DNA of 64,000 nucleotides from DASSNR01 sp036278935 (GTDB taxonomy: Bacteria; Gemmatimonadota; Gemmatimonadetes; Gemmatimonadales; Gemmatimonadaceae), in the NCBI GenBank assembly GCA_036278935.1, contig DASUKA010000005.1:1-64000 (forward strand), given 5' to 3'. Below, piece after piece: positions 16,908 through 25,697 of this stretch. The notes under the pieces were generated by a model. The model did no database searches. It saw nothing but the letters and a program-made list of their open reading frames with translations, and was not told the origin of the DNA. Positions within the stretch are counted from its first letter, which is position 1. Each line of letters starts with the position of its first letter. Both the position numbers and the translations under genes were made by a program.

Positions 16908-17384
16908 ATGGATCTCAGCCTATTCCACGGAGAGAAGATCGTGAACGGCAAACTCATCGATGACGGCGCTCAGCGCACCTTCGCCATCATCTTCAGCACG
17001 GGGGACGAAGTCGCCTCCGGCCTGCTGGCGTTCGCGCGCGAGCACCAACTGGGCGGTAGTCACTTCACCGCCATCGGCGCCTTCAGCGACGTGACGCTCG
17101 GCTACTTCGAGTGGGAGCGCAAGGACTACCGGAAGATCCCCGTGCGCGAGCAGGTGGAAGTTCTCGCGCTCACCGGCGACATCGCGCTCGCGGATGGCGA
17201 GCCCAAGCTGCACGCGCACGTGGTGATCGGAAAGTCGGATGGCACGGCACATGGCGGTCACCTGATGGAGGCCCACGTACGTCCGACACTGGAGGTGATG
17301 CTGGTCGAGTCCCCCACGCGTCTCCGGCGGAAGTACGACCCCGCCACCGGGCTCGCGTTGATCGATCTCGGCGCCGGCGGGTGA
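16908..17384 (+). CDS. PPC/DUF296 domain protein (PD1-like)
   Basis: 158 aa, one PPC domain over almost the whole length. Typical segments: GDEVASGLLAFAREHQL, GSHFTAIGAFSDVTLGYF, and the His cluster HAHVVIGKSDGTAHGGHLMEAHV that forms the putative metal site of this trimeric family. In plants the domain occurs in AT-hook proteins; the bacterial single-domain form has no settled function. ATG at 16908 is used; the first ten residues may be extra because a GTG at 16941 is also in frame. Confidence 0.88.
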   Translation: MDLSLFHGEKIVNGKLIDDGAQRTFAIIFSTGDEVASGLLAFAREHQLGGSHFTAIGAFSDVTLGYFEWERKDYRKIPVREQVEVLALTGDIALADGEPKLHAHVVIGKSDGTAHGGHLMEAHVRPTLEVMLVESPTRLRRKYDPATGLALIDLGAGG

Positions 17385-17445
17385 GGAGGGGTAGGGCCGG
17401 CAACATGCGCGTGGTCCGCTACACGGGGCAGTGATCGCGCCGCCC

Positions 17446-20160
17446 TCACCCCCGCCGCTCCAGCTCCTCCGCCAACTCCATGAGCAACTGCAGCGCCTGC
17501 ATCGGCGTAACCAGATTCGGGTCCACCTCCCGCAGCCGCTCCACCACCGGATCCGGCGCCCACGCAAAGAGCCCGAGCTGCCCGTCCACCTCCCGCCTCT
17601 CTTCCCTCTCGTCTCTCCTTTCGCCTTTCGCTTCTCGCCTCTCGCCGTTGGCCTTCCGCCTCCCCTCAAGTTGATGCAACAGCTCCCGCGCGCGCGCGAT
17701 CACCGGCTCCGGCAATCCCGCCAGCCGCCCGACCTCGATACCGTACGACCGGTCCGCTCCGCCGGGCTCCAGCGTGTGCAGAAAGAGTACGCGCTCTCCC
17801 ACCTCCCGCACCGCCACGTTATAGTTGCGAATCGCTTCTAATTCATCCGCGAGCTGCGTCAGCTCGTGATAGTGCGTCGCGAACACCGCCTTGCACCCCG
17901 TCACGGTATGCAGGTGCTCGCTCACCGCCCACGCGATCGACACCCCATCGTACGTGGAGGTGCCGCGCCCGATCTCGTCCAGCAGCACCAGGCTCCGCCG
18001 CGTGGCGGTGTGCAGGATGGCGCTCGTCTCCGACATCTCGACCATGAACGTCGACTGCCCGCGCACCAGGTTGTCGCTCGCTCCCACGCGCGTGAACACC
18101 CGGTCCACCACGCCCAGACGAGCGCGCACCGCCGGTACGAAGCCCCCCGTCTGCGCCATGAGCACGATGAGCCCGATCTGCCGCAGGATGGTCGACTTCC
18201 CCGCCATGTTCGGCCCGGTGAGGATGATCATCCGTGCGTCCTCGGTGAGGCGCACGTCGTTCGGGATGAACTGCTCGCGCGGCATCATCCGCTCCACCAC
18301 CGGATGCCGCCCGCCCACGATCTCCAGCGCGAACTCGTCGGTCATCTCCGGGCGCACGTAGCCCTCGCGCTCGGCCACCTCCGCGAGCGTCGAGAGCACA
18401 TCGAGCTGCGCCACCACGCCGGCCACGCGCTGCAGCCGCGCGATCGCTGCCCCCACGCGCGCGCGCAGCGCCTCGAACAGCGCCCTCTCGCGCGCTTCGA
18501 TCCGCTCGGCGGCGGTGAGCACCTGGTCCTCGTACTCCTTCAGCTCCGGCGTCACATAGCGCTCCGCCCCGGTGAGCGTCTGCCGCCGCTGATAGTCGGG
18601 AGGAATGAGGTGACGGTTGGCGTTCGTGACCTCGATGTAGTAGCCGAACACCCGGTTGTAGCCGACCTTGAGCGACGTGATCCCCGTGCGGGCGCGCTCG
18701 GCGGCTTGGATGCGCGCGATCCCGTCCTTCCCGCCGTCGCGCAACGCGCGCAGCGCGTCCAGCTCCTCGTCCACGCCGTCGGCGATCGTCCGCTCATCGC
18801 CAATGGCGAGCGGCGGATGCTCCACCAGCGTGTGTGCGATGTCGCGCGCCAGATCGGCGCACGAGTCCCAGTGCACCAGGCAGTCGTCGATCGCCCCGCT
18901 GGATCTGTCGCCCGCGTGCTCCTCCACGTCGTCAGCCGCCGCACCATCAGCCGCCGCGCGCGCCGAGCGTGCCTCCACACCGCCCGCCACCCGGCGCGCC
19001 GCCTCCTCCACGGCGGGGAGCCGTGCGAGCGAGGCGCCCAGCGCACCCAATTCGCGCGGCGTGGCGCGACCGGCCGCGGCCTTGCTCGCGAGCCGCTCCA
19101 CGTCACGCACGCCGTCGAGCGCGGAGCGGAGCGCGGGGCGGGCAAGCGCATCGCGCGCGAGCGCCTCCACCGCGTCCAGCCGCGCCTCTATAGCGGCGCG
19201 CGAGCTGAGCGGTGCGAGAATCCACTGGCGCAGCGCGCGCGCACCCATCGGCGTCATCGTTCGGTCCAGCACGTCGAGTAGCGTGCCCGATGTCTCGCCG
19301 CCGCGCAGCGACTCCACCAGCTCCAGGTTCCGGCGCGTCATCTCATCGAGCGGCATCACGTTGCCGGGGCGCTCCACGACCGGGCGCGCGAGATGTGGCA
19401 CACCGCCGGGTTGCAGCTCGCGCAGATAGCGCACGAGCGCGCCGGCCGCGCTTACCGCTACGGTGTCCTCCGCGCCCACCCCGAACCCCTCGAGCGAGGC
19501 CACGCCGAACTGTCGCGAGAGCTCCTCGCTCGCCAGCGCGGCGTCGAACTCCCAGGCCTCACGCTCCGTGATGAGTGTGTTCTCCTCTCCACGCGCCGCG
19601 ATCGCGTGGTGCGGCGGCGCGCCACGCGTCACCAGCATCTCGCCCGGCGCCAGTCGCGCCAGTACCGCTTCGAGATCGGCCGGCGTGGTACGGATGAGGC
19701 GGAACTCCCCGGTCGAGAGATCCGCCGCCGCCATCCCCACCGCGTCCCCCGCCTGATGGAGCGCGCAGAGAAAGTTGTTGCGCACACCATCCAGCAGATC
19801 ATCCGCGAACACCGCGCCCGGTGTGATCGTCTCCACCACCTCGCGCCGCACGAGCCCCTTGGCGAGCTTGGGGTCCTCCACCTGCTCGCAGATCGTCACC
19901 CGGAAGCCCTGCGCGACGAGCCGGCGCAGGTACTCATTCACCGCCTTCACCGGGACGCCGGCCAGCGGCACCCGCGCGGCGCCGCCATTGTTCCGCGAGG
20001 TGAGGGTAAGCCCCAGCACGCGCGACGCCGTTTCGGCATCGTCGTAGAACATCTCGTAGAAGTCGCCCATCCGGAAGAAGAGGATCGCGTCCTGATGCCG
20101 CGCCTTGATCTCCCGGTACTGCTGCATGAGCGGAGTGGCGGAAACGGGGTGGGGGCTCAT
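17446..20160 (-). CDS. mutS: DNA mismatch repair protein MutS
   Basis: 904 aa. Mismatch-recognition FYEMF (~32-36), connector, lever and clamp domains, then the ATPase: Walker A GPNMAGKST (~residue 646), Walker B LVLLDEIGRGTSTYDG, and THYHEL. Recognises base mismatches and loops as a dimer and recruits MutL. Two oddities: an acidic/Ala-rich insertion near residue 400 (AAADGAAADDVEEHAGDRSS), and a 26-residue Arg/Glu linker at 834-859 between ATPase and C-terminal helices, which is the purine arm of the intergenic repeat read as protein. The C-terminal helix bundle (PMQALQLLMELAEELERR) remains in frame, so the gene appears functional. Confidence 0.97.
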   Translation of the reverse strand: MSPHPVSATPLMQQYREIKARHQDAILFFRMGDFYEMFYDDAETASRVLGLTLTSRNNGGAARVPLAGVPVKAVNEYLRRLVAQGFRVTICEQVEDPKLAKGLVRREVVETITPGAVFADDLLDGVRNNFLCALHQAGDAVGMAAADLSTGEFRLIRTTPADLEAVLARLAPGEMLVTRGAPPHHAIAARGEENTLITEREAWEFDAALASEELSRQFGVASLEGFGVGAEDTVAVSAAGALVRYLRELQPGGVPHLARPVVERPGNVMPLDEMTRRNLELVESLRGGETSGTLLDVLDRTMTPMGARALRQWILAPLSSRAAIEARLDAVEALARDALARPALRSALDGVRDVERLASKAAAGRATPRELGALGASLARLPAVEEAARRVAGGVEARSARAAADGAAADDVEEHAGDRSSGAIDDCLVHWDSCADLARDIAHTLVEHPPLAIGDERTIADGVDEELDALRALRDGGKDGIARIQAAERARTGITSLKVGYNRVFGYYIEVTNANRHLIPPDYQRRQTLTGAERYVTPELKEYEDQVLTAAERIEARERALFEALRARVGAAIARLQRVAGVVAQLDVLSTLAEVAEREGYVRPEMTDEFALEIVGGRHPVVERMMPREQFIPNDVRLTEDARMIILTGPNMAGKSTILRQIGLIVLMAQTGGFVPAVRARLGVVDRVFTRVGASDNLVRGQSTFMVEMSETSAILHTATRRSLVLLDEIGRGTSTYDGVSIAWAVSEHLHTVTGCKAVFATHYHELTQLADELEAIRNYNVAVREVGERVLFLHTLEPGGADRSYGIEVGRLAGLPEPVIARARELLHQLEGRRKANGERREAKGERRDEREERREVDGQLGLFAWAPDPVVERLREVDPNLVTPMQALQLLMELAEELERRG
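17584..17661 (-). repeat. Single purine arm of the intergenic repeat family inside mutS
   Basis: On the coding strand this stretch is GGCGAGAGGCGAGAAGCG, then AAAGGCGAAAGGAGAGACG, the same composition and word order as the purine arms of intergenic copies (compare 38881-38900 and 41184-41227). It encodes RRKANGERREAKGERRDERE plus EERREVD. No pyrimidine partner arm lies nearby. Confidence 0.75.
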
Positions 20161-20213
20161 GGCAGCAAGTTACAGCGGTTTCCGGGGCAAGGGCGAGAGA
20201 GGAGACAGGAAAA

Positions 20214-20318
20214 GCGAGAGAGGAGAAAGGAGAGAGGAGAAAGAACCCGGCTCCTCGTGGAGAGCGCCAATCCCCACGTGCCGTTCCTCCTTTCTCCTCT
20301 CTCCTTTCTCCTCTCTGC
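20214..20318. repeat. Modular inverted repeat, copy at the mutS promoter side
   Basis: 27-bp perfect stem, 20217-20243 with 20290-20316, made of AGAGAGGAGAAAGGAG followed by AGAGGAGAAAG. The 46-nt loop contains CTCCTCGTGGAGAGCGCC and CCGTTCC. It lies between the divergent mutS and aldo/keto reductase genes. Confidence 0.92.
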
Positions 20319-20456
20319 CTTCCCCCCGGAACCCGCCCAACAAGGTGCGCGTTTCCTCTACGCCACTCATAAACCGTGCGTAGCGCCGCCGGCACCTCGA
20401 TACGCCGAGGCTGGGGCGGCGCGCGTCCGTCACATCGCATCAATGAAGGGGGCTGC

Positions 20457-21461
20457 ATGGCGACCACCACACTGCCGATGCGCCATCTCGGGACACAGGG
20501 ACTCGAGACCTCGGCGCTCGGTCTTGGCTGTATGGGGATGTCCGAGTTCTACGGGCCATCCAACGAGCAGGAATCCGTCGCGACCATCCACCGCGCCATC
20601 GAGCTGGGCGTCACGATGTTCGACACGGCCGATGTGTACGGCCCGTTCACCAATGAAGAGCTCGTGGGACGCGCGCTGCGCGGCAGACGCGACGAGGTGG
20701 TGATCGCCACCAAGTTCGGGAATGTGCGTGATCCGAACGATCGGACGAAGCGCGCGATCAACGGCCGCCCCGAGTACGTACGCCAGGCATGCGATGCCTC
20801 GCTCCGCCGGCTGGGGGTGGATACCATCGACCTCTACTATCAGCATCGCGTCGACCCCAACACGCCCATCGAGGATACCGTGGGCGCCATGGCGGAGCTC
20901 GTACAGGCGGGAAAGGTTCGCTACCTCGGCCTCTCCGAAGCCGCGCCAGAGACCATTCGCCGAGCGCACGCCGTGCATCCCATCAGCGCCGTCCAGACGG
21001 AATACTCACTCTGGACCCGCGACCCCGAGGGCGGCGTACTGGCGACCTGTCGGGAGCTCGGCATCGGCTTCGTGGCGTACAGTCCGCTCGGCCGCGGCTT
21101 CCTCACCGGCCGGATCACGAGCGTGGATGATCTTGCGGCGGATGATTTCCGGCGCCACAATCCACGGTTCCAGGGCGAGAACTTTCAGAAGAATCTGGAC
21201 CTGGTGCACCGGGTCGAGGCAGTGGCGCGCGAAAAGGGGTGCACGCCGGCGCAGCTCGCACTGGCCTGGGTACTCGCTCAGGGCACCGATATCGTGCCGA
21301 TCCCCGGCACCAGGCACAGCTCGCGGCTGGAAGAGAACGTCGGAGCGGTGCGGCTTTCGCTGAGCGCTGCCGAGCTCCGCCGACTCGACACCGCGGCACC
21401 ACGTGGCGTCGCCGCCGGCGACCGGTACGCTGAAGCCGGCATGCGTACGCTCAACCGATAG
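20457..21461 (+). CDS. Aldo/keto reductase
   Basis: 334 aa from the ATG at 20457 (GAAGGGGG 8 nt upstream decides against the earlier frame start at 20376). TIM-barrel NADPH-dependent reductase: catalytic Asp and Tyr in FDTADVYGP, Lys in IATKFG, His in YYQHRVD, and the cofactor-end motif IPGTRHSSRLEENV. Most like the bacterial YakC/AKR13 type that reduces small aldehydes. Its stop is 12 nt before the slipin SD, so the two are probably co-transcribed. Confidence 0.93.
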   Translation: MATTTLPMRHLGTQGLETSALGLGCMGMSEFYGPSNEQESVATIHRAIELGVTMFDTADVYGPFTNEELVGRALRGRRDEVVIATKFGNVRDPNDRTKRAINGRPEYVRQACDASLRRLGVDTIDLYYQHRVDPNTPIEDTVGAMAELVQAGKVRYLGLSEAAPETIRRAHAVHPISAVQTEYSLWTRDPEGGVLATCRELGIGFVAYSPLGRGFLTGRITSVDDLAADDFRRHNPRFQGENFQKNLDLVHRVEAVAREKGCTPAQLALAWVLAQGTDIVPIPGTRHSSRLEENVGAVRLSLSAAELRRLDTAAPRGVAAGDRYAEAGMRTLNR

Positions 21462-21473
21462 AGGAGGGTCTCC

Positions 21474-22481
21474 ATGTCTCCCATGTCCGCCCTACCAACG
21501 AGAGCCGGCGATGTGCCAAGCGGCGGCCGAGTGAATTTCATCTCGGTGCTCATCGCGCTCGGCTTCATCGGGGCCGGCGCGCTGATCGGCGCGGCGTCGG
21601 GAAGCGGCGGCTGGCTTCTGGCCGGCCTCGTGCTTGGCGTGCTCGCCGGCATGTCGCCGCAGGTGGCCAAGCAATGGGAGCGCGCCGTGGTGCTGCGGCT
21701 GGGTCACTACCGGGGGCTCCGCGGCCCGGGGCTCTTCTGGATGGTTCCATTCGTGGACAGCATTCCGACATGGGTCGACCAGCGGACCATCACCACGCCG
21801 TTCGCCGCCGAGGAGACGCTGACATCCGACATGGTGCCGGTGAATGTGGATGCGGTGTTGTTCTGGATGGTGCACAAGCCGGAGGAAGCGGCGCTCGAGG
21901 TGCAGAGCTACCCGCAGGCGGTGAGCTGGGCAGCGCAGACGGCGTTGCGCGACATCATCGGCCGCACCTCGCTCGCCGATCTCCTGCGCGGCCGCGAGGA
22001 GATCGAGGGCGAGCTTCAGTCGCTCATCGACCAGCGCTGCATGCCCTGGGGCATCGCCGTGCAGTCCGTGGAGATGCGCGACGTGGTGATTCCCGGCAAT
22101 CTGCAGGACGCGATGTCGCGGGAAGCGCAGGCCACGCGCGAGAAGCGCGCACGGATCATCCTGGGCGAGGCCGAAGTGGAGATCGCGGCGCTCTTTGACG
22201 AGGCGTCCAAGTCGTACCAGCACAACCCCACCGCGCTGCACCTCCGCGCGATGAACATCCTGTATGAGGGACTCAAGGAAAAGGGCGCGCTCATGCTCGT
22301 GCCCAGCACCGCCGTGGAATCCATGGGGCTGGGCGGACTGCTCGGCGCGGCCGCGCTGGAGCAGCAGGCGCTGGCCTCGCCGGCATCCAGCCGAGCGAGC
22401 GGCGCAGTGCGGCTGCCGGCGGGAGAGAACGGCGAGGACGATGCAAAGCGGTTGGCGACTGGGAAGGGTGGTGAAGCGTAG
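21474..22481 (+). CDS. Slipin family SPFH/band-7 membrane protein
   Basis: 335 aa, strong SD GAGGAGGG 4-11 nt upstream of the ATG. One or two N-terminal membrane segments (FISVLIALGFIGAGALIGA, GWLLAGLVLGVLAGM) are followed by the band-7 domain (ERAVVLRLGHYRGLRGPGLF, ~62-260) with LTSDMVPVNVDAVLFW and the ALRDIIGRTSLADLL helix, then a coiled segment with REAQATREKRARIILGEAEV. It forms membrane scaffolds; a NfeD partner, the usual neighbour, is not beside it. The C-terminal 40 residues are low complexity. Terminator hairpin overlaps its stop. Confidence 0.92.
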   Translation: MSPMSALPTRAGDVPSGGRVNFISVLIALGFIGAGALIGAASGSGGWLLAGLVLGVLAGMSPQVAKQWERAVVLRLGHYRGLRGPGLFWMVPFVDSIPTWVDQRTITTPFAAEETLTSDMVPVNVDAVLFWMVHKPEEAALEVQSYPQAVSWAAQTALRDIIGRTSLADLLRGREEIEGELQSLIDQRCMPWGIAVQSVEMRDVVIPGNLQDAMSREAQATREKRARIILGEAEVEIAALFDEASKSYQHNPTALHLRAMNILYEGLKEKGALMLVPSTAVESMGLGGLLGAAALEQQALASPASSRASGAVRLPAGENGEDDAKRLATGKGGEA

Positions 22482-22523
22482 CCTGCGTGCCGGTCGGCTG
22501 GGCTGCCGGCATGTAGGCTACGC
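22476..22523. terminator. Bidirectional hairpin between convergent slipin and SPOR genes
   Basis: GCGTAGCCT (22476-22484) pairs with AGGCTACGC (22515-22523), and TGCCGG (22488-22493) with CCGGCA (22506-22511), separated by a 3x3 internal loop. The slipin stop codon is within the first arm. No T-run on either side. Confidence 0.6.
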
Positions 22524-22534
22524 CTCGCTGAGTT

Positions 22535-23629
22535 CTACCGTCCTTCCGTTTTCGTCACAAGTCCGTCGATGTGCTGCACCTTCAGGCGCTTGATCATCGC
22601 CTCGGCGTCCGCACGCGTGTCGAATTTCCCCACCCGCACGCGAAAGAGATTCCCTCCTTCGACAATGCGCGTGTCAAAGCCCAGCTGCATGAGCCGCGCG
22701 CGCTCCTTCACCGCGGAGTCCTTGTGCCTGAACGCCGCCACCTGGATGGTATAGCGCCCTGTGGGTGTGGGCGCTGAGGTCGCGCCATTGCGGGCGGATG
22801 CCGTGCTCGCGCCGCTCCCCATGGCGGACTCCCCAGCCGGCACGCCCCCGCTGGCCGGTATCCCGTTCGCGTCCGTGGTCGAGTCGCCGCCCTCCGCCAC
22901 GGAGCTCGTGTCCACGCCAAAACAGCGCTGGGCCAGATAGTTGATCTGATTGAGGAGCTCCACGTCGCCTGGGGCGACTTGCTGTTGCGCAACCTCGAGC
23001 CGTGCACACGCTGAGCGCGGGCGGTTGTCACGGAAGAGCATGCGCGCCATCCAGAAGCCTGCGCGCGCGCGGTCCGGACTGTTCGGATGCTCCAGGAGCA
23101 GCCGGTCCAGATGCTCGAGCGCCTGGTGCCGGTCGCCGCGCGCCATCTCGAGCTGCGAGAGCCGCATCAGGGCATCCGCGCTCTCCGGCGCGAGCGGGTA
23201 TTCGACGACGATCGTCCGGAGGTCCCGCTCGGCGCCGGCGGCCGTCGACGCCAGTACGGCGCGCCAGTAGAGCGCGTGCACGTACTGTGGCGAGCCCATA
23301 CGCGCCGAGTCGAGCTGCGCCTGCACGAGCGCGCGGCCGGAATCGCTCTGCCCGGCGGTGATCAACTGCTGCGCCGCGTGAAAGATGGAGTCGGGGTCGT
23401 GGGGCGCCGCGAGCGCACGACTGGCGCTGTCCATGGGCCCGCGTGGGATGAGCGCCATGCTGTCGCGCGGGAGCGTGGTGACTGTGATGCCGGCCGGCAC
23501 GCCAATGGTGGCGACACGGCCTGCGCTGTCGACCTGTTGCGCAGCGGCCAGCGCGGGAAGCGTCAGGAGGAGAAGAGAGAGCGGGAGGCCGGGGAGGGGG
23601 AGGGGGAAGCGGATCATGGCGAGCCACAT
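22535..23629 (-). CDS. Exported SPOR-domain protein with TPR-like repeats
   Basis: 364 aa from the ATG at 23629 (MWLAMIRF; a second Met at 23617 is equally possible). Signal peptide LPLSLLLLTLPALAAAQQ. Residues ~90-235 are helical repeats of tetratricopeptide character (ALYWRAVLASTAAGAERDLR, ADALMRLSQLEMARGDRHQAL). A Ser/Thr/Gly linker leads to a C-terminal SPOR domain (YTIQVAAFRHKDSAVKERAR...FRVRVGKFDTRADAEAMIKRL), which binds denuded glycan strands at the division septum. It lies directly downstream of holA (13-nt gap). Confidence 0.88.
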   Translation of the reverse strand: MWLAMIRFPLPLPGLPLSLLLLTLPALAAAQQVDSAGRVATIGVPAGITVTTLPRDSMALIPRGPMDSASRALAAPHDPDSIFHAAQQLITAGQSDSGRALVQAQLDSARMGSPQYVHALYWRAVLASTAAGAERDLRTIVVEYPLAPESADALMRLSQLEMARGDRHQALEHLDRLLLEHPNSPDRARAGFWMARMLFRDNRPRSACARLEVAQQQVAPGDVELLNQINYLAQRCFGVDTSSVAEGGDSTTDANGIPASGGVPAGESAMGSGASTASARNGATSAPTPTGRYTIQVAAFRHKDSAVKERARLMQLGFDTRIVEGGNLFRVRVGKFDTRADAEAMIKRLKVQHIDGLVTKTEGR

Positions 23630-23642
23630 CTGAGGTGAGGAT

Positions 23643-24770
23643 TCAGGCCACCAAGCTGCGCCGCGAGCGCGGCGCACGCGGCGCAGCGGGCGCTGCCGCG
23701 GGTGCACAGAGGGCGAGCAGGAGATTGGAGAGGAGCTGGTGGTCGGAAGAGACACGCGTCTCCTTGAGCGCGATGTCGGCGGCAAGCAGGTGGGTGAGCG
23801 CCAGGTCGAGCGAGTGCGCGTCCCATTGATCTACGGATTGCACCCACGCCTTCACGGCCTCACCCCAGGGCCGGCCCGTGACGGCGCCCCCGGCGCCCTT
23901 GAGAAAGGGATAATACTCAGACTCGAGGCGGTGGCCGCTCAGTCCACGCTCCTGATGCATGGCGCCGCCCCAAGCCAGCGCGAGCATCTGCGTGGTGAGT
24001 GCCATCACGATGGAAACTCCGGTCGTCTTGGGTTGCTCGAGGACATGGGTGAGGAGATCGAGAGCGCGCGCGGCGTCCCGGTGCGCAACGGCGTCGAGCA
24101 GATCGCCCAGCGTCTCGCCGCGCCGCACGCCGACCACCGCGGATACGGCTGCCTCGTCGATCTCGCTGCCGTTCGCGAAGCTCGCGAGCTTGTCCAACTC
24201 CGAGGCGAGCAGTGGAAGATCCGGCCCGATCGCGCGCTGCAGCAGGCTGGCCGCCGCCGGCGTGATGGAGGCATGCAACTCCGTGTCCACGTAATGGACG
24301 ATCCATCGGGGCACACGATCCTCCGTGAGCGGCGCGAACTCGACCGCCAGCGCGTGCGAGGCAAGCGCGCGGTCGGGCTTGGCCTTGTCGCCGCCGGCGC
24401 TCACGAGCACCAGCACAATATCCGTATCTGCTGCCCCGTCACGAACGTGACGCGGTTCCTGATCGAGGTAGCGGTCCAGCATGGCGCGTGGCGCCTTCTT
24501 CAATGCCGCAACGTCGCGAATGACCACCACGCGACGGTCCGCCATCATCGGTGGTGTGCCCACGAGTGAGCCCAGCGTTTCCGCATCGAGCTCGGCGGCG
24601 CTGCGGATGTCCAGGTTGAAGTCGCGCGTTGCGGGATCCACCGCGCTCTCGATGAGCGCGCGCACCGCCTGCCCCTTCAGAAAGTCGTCTTCACCATAGA
24701 GGTAGTACACCCGCTCGAACGAGCGCGTCTGGATCGACTTCCAGAAAGCGCGATCAGGGGCGGGGGACAT
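23643..24770 (-). CDS. holA: DNA polymerase III subunit delta
   Basis: 375 aa from the ATG at 24770 (MSPAPDRAFWKSI); the longer frame to 24845 is translation of the hairpin repeat and is rejected. HolA features: YYLYGEDDFLKGQAVRALIESAV near the N-terminus, RRVVVIRDVAALKK, then the helical domain with LTEDRVPRWIVHYV, LLASELDKLASFANG and the C-terminal clamp-loader bundle. Opens the beta sliding clamp as part of the clamp loader. The C-terminal tail is Ala/Pro/Arg-rich. Confidence 0.92.
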   Translation of the reverse strand: MSPAPDRAFWKSIQTRSFERVYYLYGEDDFLKGQAVRALIESAVDPATRDFNLDIRSAAELDAETLGSLVGTPPMMADRRVVVIRDVAALKKAPRAMLDRYLDQEPRHVRDGAADTDIVLVLVSAGGDKAKPDRALASHALAVEFAPLTEDRVPRWIVHYVDTELHASITPAAASLLQRAIGPDLPLLASELDKLASFANGSEIDEAAVSAVVGVRRGETLGDLLDAVAHRDAARALDLLTHVLEQPKTTGVSIVMALTTQMLALAWGGAMHQERGLSGHRLESEYYPFLKGAGGAVTGRPWGEAVKAWVQSVDQWDAHSLDLALTHLLAADIALKETRVSSDHQLLSNLLLALCAPAAAPAAPRAPRSRRSLVA

Positions 24771-24798
24771 GAGGAATAGTGAAAGATCGGGGTAGGGA

Positions 24799-24901
24799 AA
24801 GCTAGGGTATAGGGAGTAGGGTAGCGGGTATAGGGGGAACGACATGCGCGTATGGCGCTCTCTCCTACCTACCCGCTACCCTACTCCCTATACCCTAGCT
24901 T
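24799..24901. repeat. 32-bp perfect inverted repeat between anti-sigma and holA genes
   Basis: Arms 24799-24830 and 24870-24901 are exact complements over 32 bp (AAGCTAGGGTATAGGGAG then TAGGGTAGCGGGTA). The 39-nt loop includes GACATGCGCGTATGGCG. The right arm ends 2 nt before the anti-sigma stop codon. The GGGTATAGGGAGTAGGG word also appears in copy 2, so this is the same family with a different arm module. Confidence 0.95.
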
Positions 24902-24903
24902 AA

Positions 24904-25440
24904 TCACTGTCCCCAGCCCGCGAGTTGGAACTCCGCGTTGGCGAAATGCATCTGCGCTTGCTCGGCGAACATGGCGGCGGGCCATACAGGCATGCCGGCG
25001 GATACGGATGCCACGAATCGCTGATTGACGAGCGGAGGCGGTGGAGGTGGCGGCTCGGGGACGGTCGCGACGACCGGCGCCAGTGCCAGCTCGCGCGCCG
25101 GCGTGGTCCAACTGAGCGCCGATGCGGCCAGGAAGCCCACGGCCACCACGCTCGCGGCCGCGGCAATAAAAGAGCCGAGCCCAGGGCCGCGATACATCGC
25201 GGCAGTGAGACCGGCTTGATTCATGGCGTGCAGCCTGGCGTTCAGGCGATCGCAGAAATCCGGAGATGGCTCGATGACCGGCAGATTCCGGAAGAGCATG
25301 AGCCCGCGGCGCATCGCGGTATCGTGCCGCGAGCATTTCGCGCACTCCGTGACGTGCGCCTGCATGGCAGCGAGTTCGGCATCGGTGAGCGTATTGTCGA
25401 GAAACGCGAGGTGATGATTTCGGAAATCACGACAATCCAT
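24904..25440 (-). CDS. Anti-sigma factor with zf-HC2 zinc finger
   Basis: 178 aa. The N-terminal ~60 residues have the zf-HC2 pattern: H near residue 10, then HVTECAKC (His-x3-Cys-x2-Cys). One membrane segment at ~90-112 (FIAAAASVVAVGFLAASAL). The periplasmic part has a polyproline stretch (EPPPPPPPLV) and ends in an unassigned region. It is encoded after the ECF sigma gene on the same strand, so it most likely holds that sigma factor at the membrane. The sensory signal is unknown. Confidence 0.88.
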   Translation of the reverse strand: MDCRDFRNHHLAFLDNTLTDAELAAMQAHVTECAKCSRHDTAMRRGLMLFRNLPVIEPSPDFCDRLNARLHAMNQAGLTAAMYRGPGLGSFIAAAASVVAVGFLAASALSWTTPARELALAPVVATVPEPPPPPPPLVNQRFVASVSAGMPVWPAAMFAEQAQMHFANAEFQLAGWGQ

Positions 25441-25511
25441 ACGAGGCTGACCGCTCCAAGCTCAGGTTCAGCCTACAGATACCCGGCAGCCCGAACGCGG
25501 TTCCAGAACGG

Positions 25512-25695
25512 TGAGAGAGGAGAAAGGTAGGGGAGTGAGTCAGTAGGTCAGTGGGTCAGGAACGGCACGGGGGTCGGGAGTGGGGGTCGGGTAGGCGGGC
25601 AGAAAATTCCGCTCGCCACGGCCGTTTCCCCACACCCGACACCCCACTCCCGATACCCTGTCGTCTGACCCAAACTCACACCACCTCTCCCGCCC
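25512..25695. repeat. Modular inverted repeat between sigma and anti-sigma genes
   Basis: Contains GAGAGAGGAGAAAGG, the module GTGAGTCAGTAGGTCAGTGG with GTCAGGAACGG, and TCGGGAGTGGGGG. The complementary CCCCACTCCCGATACCC and CTGACCCAAACTCACACC follow in mirrored order. The outer pyrimidine arm is decayed (CCACCTCTCCCGCC). It separates the sigma from its anti-sigma gene by 257 bp, which is unusual for such pairs. Confidence 0.8.
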
Positions 25696-25697
25696 CC

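Noticed and set aside
17866..19281. 471-codon plus-strand frame inside mutS
   Set aside because: Antisense shadow of the well-conserved mutS gene; His/Arg-rich and unlike any family.
24771..24845. N-terminal extension of holA
   Set aside because: Encoded by the hairpin repeat, low complexity (PLYPLPYSLYPSF); conserved HolA sequence begins at 24770.
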